A DNA stretch of 64,000 bases from Lewinellaceae bacterium (GCA_024644235.1 JAHELJ010000009.1:62001-126000); one strand, 5' to 3'. Positions 18,456 to 28,130 are shown, counted from the first letter of the stretch. Notes: a model not told the origin generated them from the sequence alone. Translations and numbers: made by a program.

Positions 18456-18918
18456 ATTATCCTCATCTGCCACCTTAGGCTTGAAAGTATTTATTCCCAC
18501 TCTCTGGATTGTCTTCTTTGGGACACTGTCACTGGCAATTCTGATCAGTGGGCCGGATAAATCGCCGCTATTCAGAAACTGGATGTTTAAAGGGGGTGTG
18601 ATCTTGTTTTTTACTCTGGGGCTGCTGGTATTGTACTATTCGTTGATTCAGCTGCAGCGCGTAGAGCTTGATCACAAGCATCTATATGTATCCAACTATA
18701 TCAAGACCTATCGCTATACTTTCGATAGTATTGAAAAACTGTCTGTGCAGGATCTTTATCTGTTTAGATTAGGCATCTTCACCCTGAAAACAAGAGGTGC
18801 TCTGGGTAGAAGGATATTCTTTCTGCAAAGTCGGCAGAAGTTTGACGACTTTGTCAATGCTTCTCCGGAACTCGTTTCACGTTGGATGACCCCTGAAAAT
18901 ATTGATTCACTTACCTGA
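18448..18918 (+). CDS. small membrane protein with two transmembrane segments, PH-like C-terminal half
   Basis: The frame runs from the 3' end of tatC to 18918. No ATG is suitably placed. GTG at 18448 (overlapping tatC by 8 bp) or TTG at 18421 are the plausible starts. Two hydrophobic helices cover about residues 12-35 and 48-68 of the GTG form. The cytoplasmic half has alternating hydrophobic strands (VELDHKHLYVSNY, YTFDSIEKLSV, RRIFFLQS) that resemble a bacterial PH (bPH) domain; this resemblance is by eye. Function is unknown. The last 12 bp overlap the convergent porX. Confidence 0.6.
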   Translation: MRRLSSSATLGLKVFIPTLWIVFFGTLSLAILISGPDKSPLFRNWMFKGGVILFFTLGLLVLYYSLIQLQRVELDHKHLYVSNYIKTYRYTFDSIEKLSVQDLYLFRLGIFTLKTRGALGRRIFFLQSRQKFDDFVNASPELVSRWMTPENIDSLT

Positions 18919-20463
18919 GAGCGTAATCACCGGGCAAATCATTTCCTCCATAGAAATGCCTCCATGTTGAAAAGTATCCCGGTAATAATTGTTGTAGTGT
19001 GTGTAATTGTTGGGATAGAGAAAATACAGATCCTCCTTAGCGAATATATAGGTTGAACTTACATTAGGTCGCGGTAACCCGGCTTCATCCGGATCCTTTA
19101 CCTCGAGCACATCTTTGTAGTCATATTTCAGGTTGCGCCCCAGCTTGTATCGAAGATTGGTTGTGGTCTCACGATCACCCACCACCTTCGAAGGTTGGCG
19201 AACCCTTATCGTACCATGATCGGTGGTGACGATCAAGGTGATCCCTTTATCGGCTACTTTTTGCAGGGCAGTCCAAATTGGAGAATGTTCAAACCATGAC
19301 TTCGTTAGGGATCGATAAGCCCTTTCATTATTTGCCAATTCTTTCAGCACCTCCATCTCGGTCCGAGCATGGGATAACATGTCGATAAAATTGTATACGA
19401 TTACGGTCAAGTCATTATTTAGGTAGTTGAGAATCTGATCGTCAAGCTGCTGGCCGTTGGCCAGATTGGTCACCTTGATATAATCCATTTTCACTTTGTC
19501 CTTGACCAGACGATCGAGCTGACTCTGCAGGAGTTCTTTTTCAAATAAGTTTTTTCCTCCTTCATCATTTTCATTCTTCCACCATTTCCGGTAATGTTTT
19601 TCGATATCGCGAGGGAGCATTCCGGCAAATATGGCATTGCGACTGTATTGTGTCGAAGTAGGCAGAATACTGCAAAAATGGTCTTCTGAAACTACCCGGT
19701 AAGATGAGATGAGCGTTTTCTCAAGGATCTTCCATTGATCATACCTAAGATTGTCAAGCACCAACAGGATGATCGGCTTCTTCTCTTGTAGCTTCGGAAG
19801 CACTTTTTTTCTAATCAATTGATGGGAAAAAATCGGACCGGGTTGTCGTTCGTTGATCCAATCCAGATAGTGACGCATCACATACTTGCAAAACTCTGCA
19901 TTAGCTTGGCTCTTCTGGATAGCCAGGATATCAGCCATCGATTCTGTGTTGGAATCGTCTAGTTTCAGCTCCCAATTTATGATCTTCTTGTACACATTGA
20001 CCCAATCATCATAATTCAGGCCGCTGTTGATATCCATAAGGATCTGCCGGAACTCTTGCTGGTAGTCTGAAGTTGTTTTTTCCCTGACCAACCTTTGGTT
20101 GTCGATGATCTTCTTCAGAGTGAGCAGGATTTGATTGGGATTGACCGGTTTGATCAGATAATCATCAATCTGGGAACCAATCGCCTCCTCCATCAGGGTC
20201 TCGGCTTCGTTCTTCGTGATCATTACGATCGGAATATTGGAATCCAGGCCCTTCAGCTTGGAAAGGGTTTCGAGTCCAGTCATCCCCGGCATCGATTCGT
20301 CGAGAAATACGACATCAATATCATCTTGCTGCTCATATTCCTCCACCGCATCGTATCCATTTGAGACGGTGACTACATCATATCCCTTCTGTTCCAGAAA
20401 GAGCAATTGAGGCTTCAACAAATCTATTTCATCATCCGCCCAAAGTATCTTTATTCTATCCAT
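18907..20463 (-). CDS. porX: PorX-type response regulator with PglZ phosphatase domain (T9SS regulator)
   Basis: Starting at MDRIKILWADDE (20463) gives 518 residues. The receiver domain has the acidic pair Asp10-Asp11, phosphoacceptor Asp55 in VVFLDESMPG, and Lys in LIKPVNP. A helical linker follows, then a PglZ/alkaline-phosphatase-superfamily domain with VLDNLRYDQW, ILPTSTQYSR, DMLSHART and TTDHGTI metal-site motifs. In Porphyromonas, PorX with histidine kinase PorY regulates T9SS genes, and PorX homologues hydrolyse cyclic oligonucleotides. No kinase gene is adjacent. A longer start at 20490 is possible. Its promoter region is shared divergently with the HD protein gene. Confidence 0.9.
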   Translation of the reverse strand: MDRIKILWADDEIDLLKPQLLFLEQKGYDVVTVSNGYDAVEEYEQQDDIDVVFLDESMPGMTGLETLSKLKGLDSNIPIVMITKNEAETLMEEAIGSQIDDYLIKPVNPNQILLTLKKIIDNQRLVREKTTSDYQQEFRQILMDINSGLNYDDWVNVYKKIINWELKLDDSNTESMADILAIQKSQANAEFCKYVMRHYLDWINERQPGPIFSHQLIRKKVLPKLQEKKPIILLVLDNLRYDQWKILEKTLISSYRVVSEDHFCSILPTSTQYSRNAIFAGMLPRDIEKHYRKWWKNENDEGGKNLFEKELLQSQLDRLVKDKVKMDYIKVTNLANGQQLDDQILNYLNNDLTVIVYNFIDMLSHARTEMEVLKELANNERAYRSLTKSWFEHSPIWTALQKVADKGITLIVTTDHGTIRVRQPSKVVGDRETTTNLRYKLGRNLKYDYKDVLEVKDPDEAGLPRPNVSSTYIFAKEDLYFLYPNNYTHYNNYYRDTFQHGGISMEEMICPVITLSGK

Positions 20464-20513
20464 AACATCTATTTGCCAGGGGTGAGACATCCTCCCCCTT
20501 AAAAACTAAAAAC

Positions 20514-20521
20514 CAAAATTA
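20514..20521 (-). promoter_or_regulatory. putative -7 element for porX
   Basis: TAATTTTG on the minus strand exactly matches TAnnTTTG, 51 bases before the preferred porX ATG. The predicted leader is about 45 bases. No TTG was seen at -33. Confidence 0.4.
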
Positions 20522-20603
20522 AGCTTATCGCAGGGTAAAAGTTCGGCGGATTCTTTCAATTTTGCCATACACTCAACGATACCAGACGTCCTAATATTTT
20601 CAT

Positions 20604-21818
20604 GTGAGTAAAATCAATAAGAAAAAGATTCTAAATGATCCGGTCTATGGATTCATTAGTCTACCATATGAGATCATCTTCGATCTTATTCAACATCCTT
20701 ACTTTCAAAGGCTAAGAAGAATCAAGCAATTGGGATTGACTGAGTTGATCTATCCCGGAGCTCATCACAGCCGTTTTCATCATGCCCTGGGTGCACTTCA
20801 TCTGACTACCCTTGCTGTCAATGTATTGCGCTCAAAAGGGGTGGAGATCACCGAAGAAGAATCAGAAGGAGTTTCCATCGCCATCTTACTACATGACCTG
20901 GGTCACGGCCCCTTCTCACATGCTCTTGAAGAAGTATTAGTGCATTGTCCACATGAGATCCTTTCTCTGGCAATCATGGAGCGGCTCAATCAGGAATTCG
21001 ATGGAAAGCTGTCATTAGCCATTGATATATTCACCGGGCGATATCATAAGTATTTCCTGCATCAGATGGTTTCGGGGCAGCTAGACATGGATCGCATTGA
21101 CTATTTGAATAGAGACAGCTTTTATTCAGGTGTACTAGAAGGTAAGATTGGATACGACCGAATTATCAAAATGTTGCAGGTGGTTGAGGATCGGCTGGTG
21201 GTTGAAGAAAAGGGGATCTATTCTATTGAGAAATTTCTGATCGCGAGAAAAATCATGTATTGGCAGGTTTACCTTCACAAAACTGTTCTTTCAGCCGAAC
21301 TCATGCTTACCCGGGCAATACAGCGGGCTATAGAGCTGAGTCGTGGCGGTTTGCTAGAGCATGATTTGGGGTCATCCGTCCGCAAATTGGTTACCCTAGA
21401 CTGGTCCAATCAAGGACAGCGCGATGAGATCCTCGATCTATTTACAGAAATTGATGATCATGATATTGTGATTTTTCTAAAAAACTCCTTTCTTTGCGGC
21501 GATTACATTCTTAGAACACTCTCCCAAGGCCTGATTCTTCGACATTTATTTCGATTAGAATTAAATGTTAACCCTTTTCCAAGTGACTATTTGGATCAAG
21601 TACGTCTAAAGGTTGTTCAGCAATTGAACATCAACTCCGAACTGGCAAATAACTTGATCTGGCAAGGCTCTGAAAACACAGAGACTTACAATACTCAGGA
21701 TGATGAGATTAACATCCTCATGAAGGATGACTCTATTCGTAAACTTTCCTCCTTTGAGGAGTACGAATCAATCACTAATCACATCACTAAGTATTATCTG
21801 TGTTATCCCAAGGTCTGA
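20604..21818 (+). CDS. HD domain phosphohydrolase (SAMHD1/dGTPase-like)
   Basis: The 404-residue protein starts at GTG 20604; the ATG two bases earlier is out of frame and meets a stop at once. The HD metal motif is complete: His60 in SRFHHALG, His97-Asp98 in LLHDLGHGPFSH, and the downstream Asp in QLDMDRIDYLNRDS. The overall layout matches the SAMHD1-like family of HD superfamily phosphohydrolases, which often act on dNTPs. The exact substrate is unproven. It is divergent from porX. Confidence 0.88.
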   Translation: MSKINKKKILNDPVYGFISLPYEIIFDLIQHPYFQRLRRIKQLGLTELIYPGAHHSRFHHALGALHLTTLAVNVLRSKGVEITEEESEGVSIAILLHDLGHGPFSHALEEVLVHCPHEILSLAIMERLNQEFDGKLSLAIDIFTGRYHKYFLHQMVSGQLDMDRIDYLNRDSFYSGVLEGKIGYDRIIKMLQVVEDRLVVEEKGIYSIEKFLIARKIMYWQVYLHKTVLSAELMLTRAIQRAIELSRGGLLEHDLGSSVRKLVTLDWSNQGQRDEILDLFTEIDDHDIVIFLKNSFLCGDYILRTLSQGLILRHLFRLELNVNPFPSDYLDQVRLKVVQQLNINSELANNLIWQGSENTETYNTQDDEINILMKDDSIRKLSSFEEYESITNHITKYYLCYPKV

Positions 21819-21832
21819 CGAAACTCCCTCTC

Positions 21833-21858
21833 GATTAGATAATTATTAATCAATTTTT
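21833..21858 (+). terminator. weak AT-rich hairpin, possible terminator of the HD protein gene
   Basis: A six-pair stem (21833-21838 with 21846-21851, one G-T pair) is followed by AATTTTTT. The stem is weak, so this is only suggestive. Confidence 0.25.
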
Positions 21859-21881
21859 TAACCCGTTTTTAGTTCTTAATT

Positions 21882-23267
21882 ATGGAAAAGATTCAAGTTA
21901 TTTTATTTACAATGATGTTCGTGATGGGGGTATCGGCAAACGCCCAACCTGGCGATATGCCGCCAAATGCGGAGCCGAACAAGTGCTACGCCAAATGTTT
22001 GATCCCAGATCAATACGAGACAATCACCGAACAAGTTTTAACCCGAGCTGCATCTACACGAACAGAGATCGTACCTGCCGAGTACGAGAGCGTCACCGAA
22101 GAAGTCATGGTCAAAGAGGCTTCAAGCCGCATTGTCCCAGTCCCGGCAAAATATGAGACAGTGACTGAAGATGTGTTGGTAAAAGAAGCATCAACTCGTA
22201 TTGTACCCGTTTCTGCTGTTTACGAGACTGTCACGGATCAGGTGCTAGTTAAAGAAGCCTCTACCCGCATTGTACCGGTAGCAGCTGTGTATGAAACTGT
22301 AACCGAACAAGTACTCCTAAAAGAAGCCTCTACTCTGATTGAGTCAGTGCCAGCCGAATACGAGACAGTATCCGAAGATGTACTCGTTGCCGAGGCATCC
22401 AGCCGCATTGAGCGTATACCTGCGGAATATGGCACAGAGACAGAGACTATCGAAATCTCTCCTGCTACCACGAAGTGGGTAAAGCGGAAAGCAGACAAGA
22501 ACTGCCTATCAGCAGATCCAAATGACTGCTTGGTATGGTGTCTTGTAGAGGTGCCTGCTCAGTATCAAACCGTCACTAAGCGTGTCCGAAAAGGTTGTCC
22601 AGACGGCTTTGCTGACAACGGCGACGATTGCACAAGAGAAGTAGAAGTACCAGCACAATATCAAAGTCGGACCTTCCGTAAGCTTCTGAGCCCTGCCTCA
22701 AGCAAAGTGGTTGAGATTCCAGCGGAATATGAGACACGTACTTACAGAAAACTGGTAACTCCGGCAAGCACTAAAGTTGAGGAGATCCCAGCTGTGTACG
22801 AAACCCGTACCTATCAAAGACTGGTATCACCAGCTACGACAAAAGTGGAAGAAATTCCCGCTGAGTACAAAAGCAGAACTTACCGAAGACTGGTTTCACC
22901 AGCTTCAACTCAAGTCGTTGAAATACCAGCAGAAAGCACATCACGGACATACAAGAAACTGGCTCGGCCAGCATCGATCCGTACCATTGATATTCCTGCT
23001 GAATACAAGACAGTGACTAAGAAGCAATTGGTAAAGAAAGGTGGATTCACTGAGTGGAGAGAAGTTGTTTGTAATGCCGACATTTCTGCAAAGATGGTTC
23101 AGCAAGTGCAGGAAGCATTGAAGGACCAAGGCTATAATCCAGGCCCTATTGATAATGTAATGGGTACAATGACCAAAGCAGCTCTTGTCAAATTTCAGCG
23201 TGACAAAGGCTTGCCTGTTGGACAACTGGACATGGAAACCCTGAAAGCATTGGGCATCGACTACTAG
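21882..23267 (+). CDS. exported 23-residue-repeat protein with C-terminal peptidoglycan-binding domain
   Basis: The 461-residue protein has a signal peptide ending near ANAQ (residue 22) and a CYAKC pair. About 14 repeats of roughly 23 residues follow, with the core PAEYETVT-x(2)-VLVKEAS (about residues 42-400). Repeats 1-6 are acidic (TEDVLVKEAS). Repeats 9-13 are more basic (RTYRKLVSPAS). Between them, two units carry cysteine-containing inserts. The last 60 residues are a peptidoglycan-binding domain 1 (VQQVQEALKDQGYNPGPID, then ALVKFQRDKGLPVG). It probably spans the periplasm or sits on the cell wall. I recall similar repeats in other Bacteroidota but no assigned role. A strong terminator follows. 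Confidence 0.82.
   Translation: MEKIQVILFTMMFVMGVSANAQPGDMPPNAEPNKCYAKCLIPDQYETITEQVLTRAASTRTEIVPAEYESVTEEVMVKEASSRIVPVPAKYETVTEDVLVKEASTRIVPVSAVYETVTDQVLVKEASTRIVPVAAVYETVTEQVLLKEASTLIESVPAEYETVSEDVLVAEASSRIERIPAEYGTETETIEISPATTKWVKRKADKNCLSADPNDCLVWCLVEVPAQYQTVTKRVRKGCPDGFADNGDDCTREVEVPAQYQSRTFRKLLSPASSKVVEIPAEYETRTYRKLVTPASTKVEEIPAVYETRTYQRLVSPATTKVEEIPAEYKSRTYRRLVSPASTQVVEIPAESTSRTYKKLARPASIRTIDIPAEYKTVTKKQLVKKGGFTEWREVVCNADISAKMVQQVQEALKDQGYNPGPIDNVMGTMTKAALVKFQRDKGLPVGQLDMETLKALGIDY
22005..23035 (+). repeat. tandem 69-bp coding repeat array
   Basis: About 14 tandem units, most exactly 69 bp, encode the 23-residue PAEYETVT motif. Adjacent units differ mostly at synonymous sites. For the shared peptide VLVKEASTRIVPV in units 3 and 4, eight of 13 codons differ although the residues are identical. 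The array is therefore old and kept at protein level, not a recent DNA expansion. Confidence 0.85.
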
Positions 23268-23299
23268 AAGAATTGAGAGGAGGTAAGAAAAATACTGAA

Positions 23300-23330
23300 G
23301 GGCTGCAATCGTGATTGCAGCCCTTTTTTT
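23300..23330 (+). terminator. rho-independent terminator of the repeat-protein gene
   Basis: GGGCTGCAAT pairs perfectly with ATTGCAGCCC across a CGTG loop and is followed by seven T. It lies about 33 bases after the stop codon at 23267. Confidence 0.92.
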
Positions 23331-23343
23331 GACCCCAAACACT

Positions 23344-23351
23344 TACATTTG
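23344..23351 (+). promoter_or_regulatory. putative -7 element for glyA
   Basis: TACATTTG exactly matches TAnnTTTG. It lies just after the terminator and 28 bases before the glyA ATG. This supports the start at 23379 rather than the TTG at 23349, which would overlap the element. Confidence 0.45.
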
Positions 23352-23378
23352 CATTTCTCTTATATTAAATCTTATCAT

Positions 23379-24665
23379 ATGTCCGATCAGATCATCCAGA
23401 CATTGATTCTAAAGGAACTCCAACGCCAGCGTGAGGGCATCGAACTCATTGCGTCGGAAAACTTCACTAGTGAAGAGGTATTAGCTGCAATGGGTACCTG
23501 TCTTACTAATAAGTATGCCGAAGGTTATCCCGGCCGAAGATACTATGGTGGCTGCGAGGTGGTTGATGAAATAGAACAAACAGCCATTGATCGTCTCAAA
23601 CAGCTCTTTGGCGCAGCCTATGCCAATGTCCAACCACATTCAGGTGCCCAGGCAAACGCCGCCGTTTTTCTGGCCACATTACAACCTGGGGATACGATCT
23701 TGGGATTTGACCTTTCGCACGGTGGGCATTTGTCACACGGTTCTCCAGTAAATTATTCAGGCAAGGTATATCGACCTGTGTTTTACGGAGTCGAGAAAGA
23801 AACCGGACTCATAAATATGGATATCGTGCAGGAGATTGCCCTACGAGAAAAACCGAAACTTATCATCTGCGGAGCTTCTGCCTATGCGCGTGACTGGGAA
23901 TATGAGAGGTTTCGGCAAATTGCCGATGCTGTCGGAGCATTGCTTCTAGCTGATATAGCCCACCCAGCCGGACTGATTGCTGCAGAGCATTTAAAAGACC
24001 CACTTCCCCATTGTCACATTATAAGCTCAACAACCCATAAGACCCTGAGGGGACCAAGGGGTGGTATACTCATGATGGGAAAAGATTTCGAGAACCCCTG
24101 GGGGCGGACAACCAGAAAAGGTAAACCCATCCTGATGTCGTCAGTGTTGAATAGCGGCGTATTTCCCGGGATGCAGGGTGGTCCGCTCGAACATGTGATC
24201 GCCTCCAAAGCCATTGCATTTCGGGAAGCCCTAGATCCGTCATTTCGCGATTACACTAAACAAGTCATAAATAACGCCCAGGCGATGGCTGATGCCTTCA
24301 CATCCAAAGGTTACCATCTTATATCAGGAGGCACCGACAATCATCTCATGCTTATCGATCTTAGATCAAAGGGATTGACCGGTAAGATTGCGGAAAAGGC
24401 TCTGGTAGAAGCGGATATCACCGTTAACAAGAACATGGTACCCTTTGATACCGAAACCCCTTTTGTTACTTCGGGAATCCGACTTGGAACTGCAGCGGTG
24501 ACGACCAGAGGATTTAAAGAAGATCACTGCCGGCAAGTAGTAGAATGGATTGATGATATCTTAGTAGACGTCGAGAATACTCAGAAAATTCGGACTGTAA
24601 AGCAGGAGGTAAATCGCTATATGCAGCAATTTCCACTTTACGAACGGATTCTTACTGAATCGTAA
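23379..24665 (+). CDS. glyA: serine hydroxymethyltransferase
   Basis: GlyA interconverts serine and glycine with tetrahydrofolate, supplying one-carbon units, including those used by purN. From ATG 23379 it has 428 residues. The N-terminal [11 protein letters not shown], the [13 protein letters not shown] segment and the PLP lysine Lys221 in [14 protein letters not shown] are intact. It is monocistronic: a terminator lies upstream and a convergent truA overlaps its 3' end by 14 bp. Confidence 0.97.
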   Translation: MSDQIIQTLILKELQRQREGIELIASENFTSEEVLAAMGTCLTNKYAEGYPGRRYYGGCEVVDEIEQTAIDRLKQLFGAAYANVQPHSGAQANAAVFLATLQPGDTILGFDLSHGGHLSHGSPVNYSGKVYRPVFYGVEKETGLINMDIVQEIALREKPKLIICGASAYARDWEYERFRQIADAVGALLLADIAHPAGLIAAEHLKDPLPHCHIISSTTHKTLRGPRGGILMMGKDFENPWGRTTRKGKPILMSSVLNSGVFPGMQGGPLEHVIASKAIAFREALDPSFRDYTKQVINNAQAMADAFTSKGYHLISGGTDNHLMLIDLRSKGLTGKIAEKALVEADITVNKNMVPFDTETPFVTSGIRLGTAAVTTRGFKEDHCRQVVEWIDDILVDVENTQKIRTVKQEVNRYMQQFPLYERILTES

Positions 24666-25395
24666 ACTCCGGATATACAATTCTTTCCAGAAAGAGACCA
24701 TGGGCAGGTACTGCCCAACTTTTATCCATTGAGACCTGTAGATCCAGGGCTTGTTGTACCGAAGTGAGTGGAACTCGGCCAATACTCACTTGCAGACACA
24801 TACCCACGATCAATCTTACCATACCCCGTAGAAATCTATTGGCAGTGATCTCATAAATGAAGTCATGTTCTGTCTCAGTCCACTGGGACTTCCTCAGGCA
24901 ACATTTGTAGTGGTCCACTCCGGATTTCGATTTGCAGAAGGGAAAAAATTCATTGTAGTTCAAGAGCAGTTTTGCAGCCTGATCAAGCTTTTCCTCATCA
25001 ATACTATTGGAGGCATGGTAATGGTATACCATGCCCATTCTCAAGGGGTCCTTGGTTTTACTAACATAGTATCGGTAGCCACGCTCTTCAGCCGAGAATC
25101 TCGCATGAAGGTCCTCTGGGACCGGGAATATCCTCTTGATCAGGATTGATTGTGGCAACATGCGGTTGAGACGGTCCGTGTGAGTGTAAAGATCTTCCTC
25201 TACATCTACATGAGCACAGTACGCTCTCGCATGAACTCCCGCATCGGTTCTTCCGCAGCCTGATACCCGTACCTCACTACGAAGGATGGTGGCTATCTTA
25301 TCCTCGAGCTCTGCCTGGATTGATGCTCCGTTGTCCTGAATCTGCCAACCGACATATGATCCACCATGATATGTGAGATGAATGAAGTACCTCAT
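24652..25395 (-). CDS. truA: tRNA pseudouridine(38-40) synthase
   Basis: TruA makes pseudouridine in the anticodon arm of many tRNAs. From MRYFIH (25395) the protein has 247 residues; an upstream ATG two codons earlier is also in frame. The catalytic Asp51 lies in [13 protein letters not shown], and [12 protein letters not shown] is the C-terminal family motif. The gene lies downstream of the DoxX gene, but a hairpin terminator separates them. Confidence 0.95.
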   Translation of the reverse strand: MRYFIHLTYHGGSYVGWQIQDNGASIQAELEDKIATILRSEVRVSGCGRTDAGVHARAYCAHVDVEEDLYTHTDRLNRMLPQSILIKRIFPVPEDLHARFSAEERGYRYYVSKTKDPLRMGMVYHYHASNSIDEEKLDQAAKLLLNYNEFFPFCKSKSGVDHYKCCLRKSQWTETEHDFIYEITANRFLRGMVRLIVGMCLQVSIGRVPLTSVQQALDLQVSMDKSWAVPAHGLFLERIVYPEFTIQ

Positions 25396-25427
25396 TCCCA
25401 CTAAATTGATAAAAGCTTTTTAATAGC

Positions 25428-25455
25428 AAAAGGCAGAATCTACCCAGATCCTGCC
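25428..25455 (-). terminator. rho-independent terminator of the DoxX-family gene
   Basis: On the minus strand GGCAGGATCT pairs with AGATTCTGCC (ten pairs, one G-T) around a GGGT loop and is followed by TTTT. It lies about 26 bases after the DoxX stop codon. Confidence 0.75.
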
Positions 25456-25480
25456 CCAGATAATTTATGTCCAACAATTT

Positions 25481-25852
25481 TCAACCAATCACAGAATTAT
25501 CTTTAGCCTGACCCGCACAGAGTAATGCTCCGCCAGCCAGTGCCAGATCCTTCAATAGATTGCTCATACTGGCGGCCATTTGCATTTCATCATCACTGCC
25601 TAGTCCTTGAGCGTGAATTAAGATAACGAAGAGAAGCAACATGACCGCTAACAGCACACAGGCCAATTTATCAAGTTTACCGATGATAATACTGATGGCC
25701 GCAGCAACTAATGCCACTCCCGTTATGTAGACCATAACAACACCTCCCGGGGCCATTCCAGCCATTGCGTCAGCGTTCATAAAGTGCATAATTCCAAAGA
25801 TGAAGAAGGGTATGGCAAATATATATTTGCCAAGACCGATAATACTTTTCAT
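25481..25852 (-). CDS. DoxX family membrane protein
   Basis: The 123-residue protein has four predicted membrane helices (about residues 5-22, 35-56, 62-80 and 98-116). The pattern FAIPFFIFGIMHFMNADAMAG at the N-terminus fits the DoxX/SURF4-like family. Function in this phylum is unclear; roles in thiol or quinone redox have been proposed for relatives. It is a single gene bounded by its own promoter box and terminator. Confidence 0.75.
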   Translation of the reverse strand: MKSIIGLGKYIFAIPFFIFGIMHFMNADAMAGMAPGGVVMVYITGVALVAAAISIIIGKLDKLACVLLAVMLLLFVILIHAQGLGSDDEMQMAASMSNLLKDLALAGGALLCAGQAKDNSVIG

Positions 25853-25936
25853 GATCGTCCTATTTTTTAGATGTTAGAGAAAGAGTTCTTACCAACTAAA
25901 TTTAAGGACAAATCATCTATAATATATTAGAAAAAC

Positions 25937-25944
25937 CAAATATA
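25937..25944 (-). promoter_or_regulatory. putative -7 element for the DoxX-family gene
   Basis: TATATTTG on the minus strand exactly matches TAnnTTTG, 85 bases upstream of the ATG. It sits in a near-palindrome CCAAATATATTTTGG. The rest of the 150-bp gap shows nothing else clear. Confidence 0.4.
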
Positions 25945-26002
25945 TTTTGGCAATTGATAGCCTAGGCGACATTTGTGAAAACAATCAGAGATAAAAACAG
26001 AA

Positions 26003-27235
26003 TCAAGCCACTTTCAGTTGACTGAGCTTCGATTTGTTGAGTTTTTCCTTGGCATAGCGGAGATCTATCTCAAATGTCTGTAGGTCTGTCTGAGAAGGGA
26101 TCTCAAACATTGCATCGGTCATTATTGCTTCACAGATAGATCTCAGACCTCTGGCACCAAGGTTATACTCAAGTGCCTTACCGGCAATAAATTCTATTGC
26201 CCCTTTAGTGATCTTAAAATCAATTCCTTCCATCTTGAAGAGCTTCTTATACTGCTTGATGATGGCATTTTTGGGTTCCACCAGAATTTGTTCCAACGAT
26301 TTTTGATCGAGAGGATTAAGAAAAGTTAATACTGGCAGCCTACCCAATAACTCCGGGATCAGACCAAATTGCCTCAGATCCAGGTGCGTTACATATTGCA
26401 TAATGTTGTCGCGGTCGATCTGATCTTTTTCCTTCGAATTGTATCCGATAACCTGAGTATTCAATCGCCGGGCGATGATCTTCTCAACTCCGTCAAATGC
26501 CCCGCCACATATGAATAGAATGTCGTTGGTATTGACCTTAATCAATTTCTGTTCAGGATGTTTGCGGCCTCCCTGTGGTGGTACATTGACATCCGTTCCT
26601 TCCAGCATCTTGAGCAGAGCTTGTTGGACTCCTTCACCAGACACGTCGCGAGTGATCGATGGATTATCGCTCTTCCGGGCTATTTTATCGATCTCATCAA
26701 TGTATACAATTCCTTTCTGCGCACTTTCTACATTATAATCACACACCTGAAGCAGCCGGCTCAGGATACTTTCCACGTCTTCTCCAACGTATCCCGCTTC
26801 GGTAAACACTGTGGCATCCACGATAGCAAAAGGTACATTGAGCAATCGAGCTATACTCTTTGCCATCAATGTCTTGCCCGTACCGGTTCGACCAACAAAG
26901 AGGATGTTTGATTTCTCAATCTCGACATCATCCATAGCCTCCACTCCAATCCTCTTGTAATGATTATATACAGCTACAGAGAGAAATTTCTTTGCCTCAT
27001 CTTGCCCAATAACGTACTCGTCCAGATATTCTTTGATCTTGGCAGGGGTGAGATTAGAAGGGAGTAGGAACTTATTCTTCTCTTTTTCCTTATTAGAAAA
27101 CAATTCCTCCTTTACGATGTCAGTAGCCTGCTCCACGCAAACTTCACAAATATGACCATCGATACCTGCAATCAATATAAGGGCTTCGCTCTTGTCACGC
27201 CCACAGAATGAGCATCGTACATTCTTCTCTTCCAT
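26003..27235 (-). CDS. clpX: ATP-dependent Clp protease ATP-binding subunit ClpX
   Basis: ClpX unfolds substrates and feeds them to ClpP. Starting at [12 protein letters not shown] (27235) gives 410 residues; ATG 27244 is also possible. The zinc-binding domain has CSFCG and CEVC pairs. The AAA+ core has Walker A GRTGTGKT, pore loop GYVGED and Walker B YIDEIDK. The frame extends upstream into clpP, but that extension is basic and lacks family similarity, so it is excluded. clpX follows clpP with a 79-bp gap. Confidence 0.96.
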   Translation of the reverse strand: MEEKNVRCSFCGRDKSEALILIAGIDGHICEVCVEQATDIVKEELFSNKEKEKNKFLLPSNLTPAKIKEYLDEYVIGQDEAKKFLSVAVYNHYKRIGVEAMDDVEIEKSNILFVGRTGTGKTLMAKSIARLLNVPFAIVDATVFTEAGYVGEDVESILSRLLQVCDYNVESAQKGIVYIDEIDKIARKSDNPSITRDVSGEGVQQALLKMLEGTDVNVPPQGGRKHPEQKLIKVNTNDILFICGGAFDGVEKIIARRLNTQVIGYNSKEKDQIDRDNIMQYVTHLDLRQFGLIPELLGRLPVLTFLNPLDQKSLEQILVEPKNAIIKQYKKLFKMEGIDFKITKGAIEFIAGKALEYNLGARGLRSICEAIMTDAMFEIPSQTDLQTFEIDLRYAKEKLNKSKLSQLKVA

Positions 27236-27314
27236 TCGTGTCATGGGTTGTGAAGAGCAAAGGTATACATTCTTGAGGAGATGCTGCTGTGACCTCCAGC
27301 TCGGGTAAGGAGTC

Positions 27315-28031
27315 TTAAGATTTCTTCTTTTCCGCTTTTTCTTCGCCGTCTGATCCCCTTGCGAGAACTTCATCGACTAATCCGTAGTCTTTGGCTTCGG
27401 TGGCACTCATCCAATTATCTCGATCGCAATCCTCCTCGATCTTTTTGTAAGGCTGACCGGTATGACTGGCCATGACTTCATAGATCTCTTTTTTCATGTT
27501 TTTGATGAGATTGTAAGAAATCTCCATATCTGAGAACTGACCCTGCATGCCACCAGATGGCTGATGTATCATCACTCTTGCATGAGGTAGACAAGTTCGC
27601 TTACCCTTGGTACCCGCAGTGAGTAAGACCGCTCCCATCGACGCTGCAAGTCCGGTACATATCGTGGCTATATCTGGGGCCACATACTGCATAGTATCGT
27701 AGATGCCCAGTCCGGCAATTACAGAGCCGCCCGGACTATTGATAAACATTTGAACATCACGTTTAGGATCAGTTGATTCAAGGAACAATAATTGAGCCTG
27801 TACAACATTAGCGACGTAATCGTTCACAGGTACACCCATGAAAATGATTCGATCCATCATCAACCTGGAAAATACATCCATTCCCACCACGTTGAGTTGC
27901 CGCTCCTCGATGACATGGGGAGTAAAGCCACTGATGTCCGGCACAGTTGTGCGGACATAATCATTCAATGTATTGGAGTTCATCCCCAAATGCTTTACTG
28001 CGTATTTTTGAAATTCATCTTTATGAAACAT
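27315..28031 (-). CDS. clpP: ATP-dependent Clp protease proteolytic subunit
   Basis: This is the tetradecameric serine protease subunit, 238 residues. The catalytic triad is Ser131 in [10 protein letters not shown], His156 in MIHQPSGG and probably Asp205 in DRDNWMSA. The N-terminus is about 30 residues longer than E. coli ClpP, and the C-terminus has a charged tail ([10 protein letters not shown]). It sits between tig and clpX, the classic tig-clpP-clpX order. A perfect 12-bp palindrome lies 33 bases upstream. Confidence 0.96.
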   Translation of the reverse strand: MFHKDEFQKYAVKHLGMNSNTLNDYVRTTVPDISGFTPHVIEERQLNVVGMDVFSRLMMDRIIFMGVPVNDYVANVVQAQLLFLESTDPKRDVQMFINSPGGSVIAGLGIYDTMQYVAPDIATICTGLAASMGAVLLTAGTKGKRTCLPHARVMIHQPSGGMQGQFSDMEISYNLIKNMKKEIYEVMASHTGQPYKKIEEDCDRDNWMSATEAKDYGLVDEVLARGSDGEEKAEKKKS

Positions 28032-28063
28032 ATGCTATTAATTTTTTGCAACCGTTCAGATTG

Positions 28064-28075
28064 CTAGAGCTCTAG
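28064..28075. repeat. perfect 12-bp palindrome upstream of clpP
   Basis: CTAGAGCTCTAG lies in the 99-bp tig-clpP gap, 33 bases before the clpP ATG. It could be an operator half-site pair or a small hairpin. No known operator was recognised. Confidence 0.5.
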
Positions 28076-28130
28076 TTTGGACTATATAATCCACAAATGT
28101 GACAAATTGTTCAATGCATGGCAGAAGGGA

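Noticed and set aside
22005-23035. Regular 69-bp repeats that could suggest a CRISPR-like or satellite array
   Set aside because: Units are coding in one open frame with no spacers, and vary at synonymous sites.
25964-26002. Possible clpX terminator
   Set aside because: No stable stem with a T-tract could be found in this stretch.
27236-27373. 46-residue N-terminal extension of clpX
   Set aside because: It overlaps clpP and reads as a basic tail unlike any Clp[13 protein letters not shown] is the family start.
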